This document shows, one piece after another, positions 40,245 through 42,371 of a stretch of DNA of 42,371 nucleotides. The DNA comes from Pseudomonadales bacterium. GTDB lineage: Bacteria; Pseudomonadota; Gammaproteobacteria; Pseudomonadales; Azotimanducaceae. The notes beneath the pieces were generated by a model. The model saw only the letters and a program-made list of their open reading frames with translations. It ran no database searches and was not told the DNA's origin. How positions within the stretch are numbered: the stretch's first letter is position 1; every line of letters starts with the position of its first letter. The stretch lies in assembly GCA_016779385.1 (NCBI GenBank), contig JADHNT010000011.1:1-42371 (forward strand), given 5' to 3'. The position numbers were made by a program, and so were the translations under genes.

Positions 40245-41417
40245 ATGGCCTTTACCGTGGCGCGTGAGCCCCTGGTGCTCGCCTTTCAGGAAAAGAGCGC
40301 CTTTAAGGAAACCTACGGCGGCGGCACGGATACGGTGGTGCTCGAGGGGCAGTTCCTGCGCCCGGAAGGCTCCCCCTGCAAAACTGTCCTTGTGTTTATG
40401 CATCCTACGGGCACGATGAATACGCTGCCCCTCCCCAACGCCCTGGCGCGAGCCGGGGTGCCGGTGCTGTGCTGTGGGAGTCGCTACCCTCATAACGATA
40501 CGGCGCTGATCATGGAAAAGGTGCTGATCGACCTAGGTGCCTACGTACGCTACGCCCGGGAGCGCCTCGGCTTCGAGAAGGTGGTTCTGGGGGGGTGGAG
40601 CGGCGGTGGGTCCCTCTCGCTCTACTATCAAAGCCAGGCGGAACGGCCTACGGTTGAGGAGACCCCAGCGGGGGATCCGGTGGATTTGCAGGGGGCGAAG
40701 CTGCCCCCAGCCGATGGGGTTATGCAGCTGGCCGCCCATGTGAGCCGCGCCACGACCCTTACGGAGTGGCTCGACCCGTCGGTGCTCGATGAGACGGACC
40801 CGAGTCGGCGCGACCCCGGGCTCGATCTCTACGGCGTTTCCGGGCCCAAGCCGCCCTACAGCGCGGCCTTTCTTGAGCAGTACCGGGTGGCGCAGCGGGC
40901 GCGAAGTCAGCGGATCACGCAGCGGGTGTGGGCGCGGCTGGAGGCGCTCCGCGCCGCCGGACGACCTTATGACGAGGAGGCCTTTGTGGTGCATGGCACC
41001 ATGGCCGATCCGCGCTGGCTTGACCCGACCGTGGATCCGAATGATCGCGCCCCGGGGCAGTGCTACATGGGCGATCCGCGCATCGTGAACATGATGCCGG
41101 CAGGCCTCGCGCGCTACAGTAGCCTGCGCGCGTGGCTCAGCCAGTGGAGCTATGAAACCTCCTTCGCTGATGGGCCGGGCTCCGCAGCGGCCATCTCCGT
41201 GCCGGCGCTCGTGCTTGAGAACAGTGCGGACGACGCCTGTACGCCGAGCCACGGGCAGCGGATTTGGGATGCCCTCGCCCATGTACCGCGGCACCGTGTG
41301 GTGATCTCTGGAGCAACCCACTATTACCTTGGGCAGCGAAGCTGCTTGGCGGAGGCGACGGCAGAGGTGACTAGCTGGCTGGCGGCTGAGGGGTTTTTGC
41401 CGCCGGAGCCCTTGTAG
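40245..41417 (+). CDS. Alpha/beta hydrolase
   Basis: A 390-residue hydrolase. Conserved parts are LVFMHPTGTMNTLPLPNALARAGV (oxyanion HPTG), the nucleophile elbow GGWSGGGSLSLYY with Ser near residue 119, an inserted lid of about 150 residues, the acid in LVLENSADDACTPSHGQ and the base in ISGATHYYLGQ. All three triad residues are present. It starts 2 bases after the CMD-family stop, so both are translated from one mRNA downstream of tetR. Ester or lactone hydrolysis is likely, perhaps of the compound that the pump exports. Confidence 0.87.
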   Translation: MAFTVAREPLVLAFQEKSAFKETYGGGTDTVVLEGQFLRPEGSPCKTVLVFMHPTGTMNTLPLPNALARAGVPVLCCGSRYPHNDTALIMEKVLIDLGAYVRYARERLGFEKVVLGGWSGGGSLSLYYQSQAERPTVEETPAGDPVDLQGAKLPPADGVMQLAAHVSRATTLTEWLDPSVLDETDPSRRDPGLDLYGVSGPKPPYSAAFLEQYRVAQRARSQRITQRVWARLEALRAAGRPYDEEAFVVHGTMADPRWLDPTVDPNDRAPGQCYMGDPRIVNMMPAGLARYSSLRAWLSQWSYETSFADGPGSAAAISVPALVLENSADDACTPSHGQRIWDALAHVPRHRVVISGATHYYLGQRSCLAEATAEVTSWLAAEGFLPPEPL

Positions 41418-41484
41418 GCAAAAAATTGACCCGGATCAGCTTCTGTTCAGTTGAAATCGCCTAGGCTGGGAATCAAATAGTGGT

Positions 41485-41555
41485 CAAAGCCAGTTTACAG
41501 CCTCGGCGGCACGACCCTCCCTCCCCTCCCCAAACGTTTGCCGCCGGGGCTTTTT
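41485..41555 (+). ncRNA. Candidate small RNA with C-rich hairpin loop
   Basis: A TTGAAA (41451-41456), 16 bases, TCAAAT (41473-41478) promoter-like pair precedes a segment with stem CGGCGGCA (41504-41511) and TGCCGCCG (41539-41546), followed by GGGCTTTTT. The loop carries CCCTCCCTCCCCTCCCC (41515-41531), complementary to G-rich ribosome-binding sites such as GGGGAGGGG before the gene at 39688. This resembles anti-Shine-Dalgarno small RNAs of other Proteobacteria. It may equally be only a 3' UTR/terminator of the hydrolase gene. Confidence 0.35.
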
Positions 41556-41558
41556 AAC

Positions 41559-41592
41559 CAAAAAAGGCGCTCCAACGGGAGCGCCTTTTTTT
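41559..41592. terminator. Bidirectional Rho-independent terminator
   Basis: Perfect 8-base stem GGCGCTCC (41566-41573) / GGAGCGCC (41578-41585) around AACG, with an A-tract on the left and TTTTTTT on the right, so it works on both strands. It separates the hydrolase transcript from the convergent RND permease gene. Confidence 0.88.
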
Positions 41593-41608
41593 GTGGCCAG
41601 CCGCTTTG

Positions 41609-42371
41609 CTAGGAGGCAGCCTCGCCGATCTCCCCCTCCTTTGACCCCCGACGCAACCAACGACGCAGAGGGCGAATCAGCTCCCTCGCCCGCTCAGGCA
41701 GCGCCAGCATCGCGGGCGTCGCAATGAGGGTCAAAAGGGTGGCGAAAGTGAGTCCGGAAACGATGGACTGGGCTAGGGGCACCCAGAAAGACGCCGTCCG
41801 CCCCCCCAGCACGACCTCTCGGGCGATGATGTCGACGCTGATATGGCTTGCGATGGGCAGAAGGCCGAAGATCGTGGTCACCGTGGTGAGAAACACGGGC
41901 CGCAGGCGCTGAGCCCCGGTGCGCACGATCAGATCGAGGGTGTCGAGGTCCGGCCGTTCTCGGCGTAATCCATTGAACGTATCAATAAGCACGATGTTGT
42001 TATTCACCACGATGCCGGCGAGGGCCACGATCCCCACGCCGGTCAAGATGGCGCTGAAGGGTTGGCCGGTGATAACTAGGCCCAGCAGCACCCCCGCCGT
42101 CGACATGACAACGGCGAAGAGGATGAGTCCTGCCTGATAGAAGCTGTTGAACTGAGTCACCAGCAGCACAAACATCAGGAGCAGGGACAGGAGGAACGCG
42201 ACGAGCACAAACTCCATGGCCGCGGCCTGTTCTTCATTGGCACCGCGGAAGGTCACCGTGAGCCGTGGATCGAAGTCCTGTGTGTCCAGCCAGGCGCTGA
42301 TTTCCTTCACCTTGTCGTCCGCGAGCACCCCGGGGGCGACGTTGGCGCGAATGTATTCCACGGCAGTACCA
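41609..42371 (-). CDS. RND permease, C-terminal part (cut by window edge)
   Basis: The last ~254 residues of an RND transporter; the frame stays open to the window edge, so the gene continues beyond 42371. Visible are FRGANEEQAAAMEFVLVAFL entering span 8, FNSFYQAGLILFAVVMS, the span-10 block GIVALAGIVVNNNIVLIDTFN, RLRPVFLTTVTTIFGLLPI and a final span LTFATLLTLIATPAMLAL, followed by a basic tail. It is distinct from the pump at 34678-37779. The terminator at 41559 lies just past its stop. Type and substrate cannot be told from this fragment. Confidence 0.92.
   Translation of the reverse strand, partial: GTAVEYIRANVAPGVLADDKVKEISAWLDTQDFDPRLTVTFRGANEEQAAAMEFVLVAFLLSLLLMFVLLVTQFNSFYQAGLILFAVVMSTAGVLLGLVITGQPFSAILTGVGIVALAGIVVNNNIVLIDTFNGLRRERPDLDTLDLIVRTGAQRLRPVFLTTVTTIFGLLPIASHISVDIIAREVVLGGRTASFWVPLAQSIVSGLTFATLLTLIATPAMLALPERARELIRPLRRWLRRGSKEGEIGEAAS

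Noticed and set aside
1..42371. CRISPR arrays, insertion sequences, prophage genes
   Set aside because: No regular short repeats, transposase or phage motifs were seen on either strand.

Overview
The window (42,371 bases, GC-rich) comes from the chromosome of a Gram-negative bacterium, most likely a gammaproteobacterium. The left end carries csrA followed by tRNA-Ser(GCU) and, a little further on, tRNA-Arg(ACG). This recalls the csrA-serV-argV neighbourhood of E. coli. The outer-membrane and envelope genes (LptF/LptG-type permeases, RND pumps, a DUF5916 beta-barrel protein) fit that placement. I cannot fix the genus from sequence alone.

Left region (1-4759): csrA, two tRNA genes with good promoters, an AT-richer islet with one small membrane protein of unknown function, an unrecognised 254-residue protein, and a CBM9-like/DUF5916 outer-membrane protein.

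Central region (4756-22318), the most interesting part: a compact cluster that I read as a dedicated sphingolipid system. Minus-strand units encode (i) fatty acyl-AMP ligase, NAD-dependent epimerase/reductase (CerR-like) and a phosphopantetheinyl transferase-like protein, and (ii) a private acyl carrier protein, a serine palmitoyltransferase-type oxoamine synthase and an ELM1-family protein. Plus-strand units encode a CpgD-like nucleotidyltransferase, then a lipid kinase of the ceramide/diacylglycerol kinase type, a Tam41-like CDP-lipid synthase, a second ELM1 protein, a sulfotransferase and a GT8-like glycosyltransferase. A metallophosphoesterase and a third ELM1 protein lie on the minus strand between them. 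A plus-strand trio of LptF, LptG and an MsbA-like ABC exporter completes the set. The genes suggest a route from serine plus acyl-ACP to a ceramide-like lipid, to a phosphorylated/CDP-activated form, to a glycosylated and possibly sulfated head group, and then to export across the envelope. A ceramide N-acyltransferase is not visible here.

Region 22578-28264: a queuosine-precursor-transporter-like protein, an SDR reductase and a pterin synthase-fold protein form one minus operon. An alpha/beta hydrolase with a cysteine elbow is coupled to a methyltransferase. A small secreted protein, a PlsC-like acyltransferase and a nitronate monooxygenase-like protein follow.

Right region (28272-42371): a PepSY membrane protein behind a Fur-box-like site, a GH3 beta-glucosidase coupled to an AtoE-type transporter, an S1/P1 nuclease and a flavodoxin-like protein. 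An RND pump operon is divergent from a TetR regulator, with two matching operator palindromes between them. Next come a carboxymuconolactone decarboxylase-like protein, an alpha/beta hydrolase, an intergenic region with a possible small RNA and a bidirectional terminator, and the C-terminal part of a second RND permease that runs off the window.

Two genome-style traits recur. Consecutive genes are often coupled by ATGA/GTGA overlaps, and five convergent gene pairs share their stop codons within a 4-base overlap.
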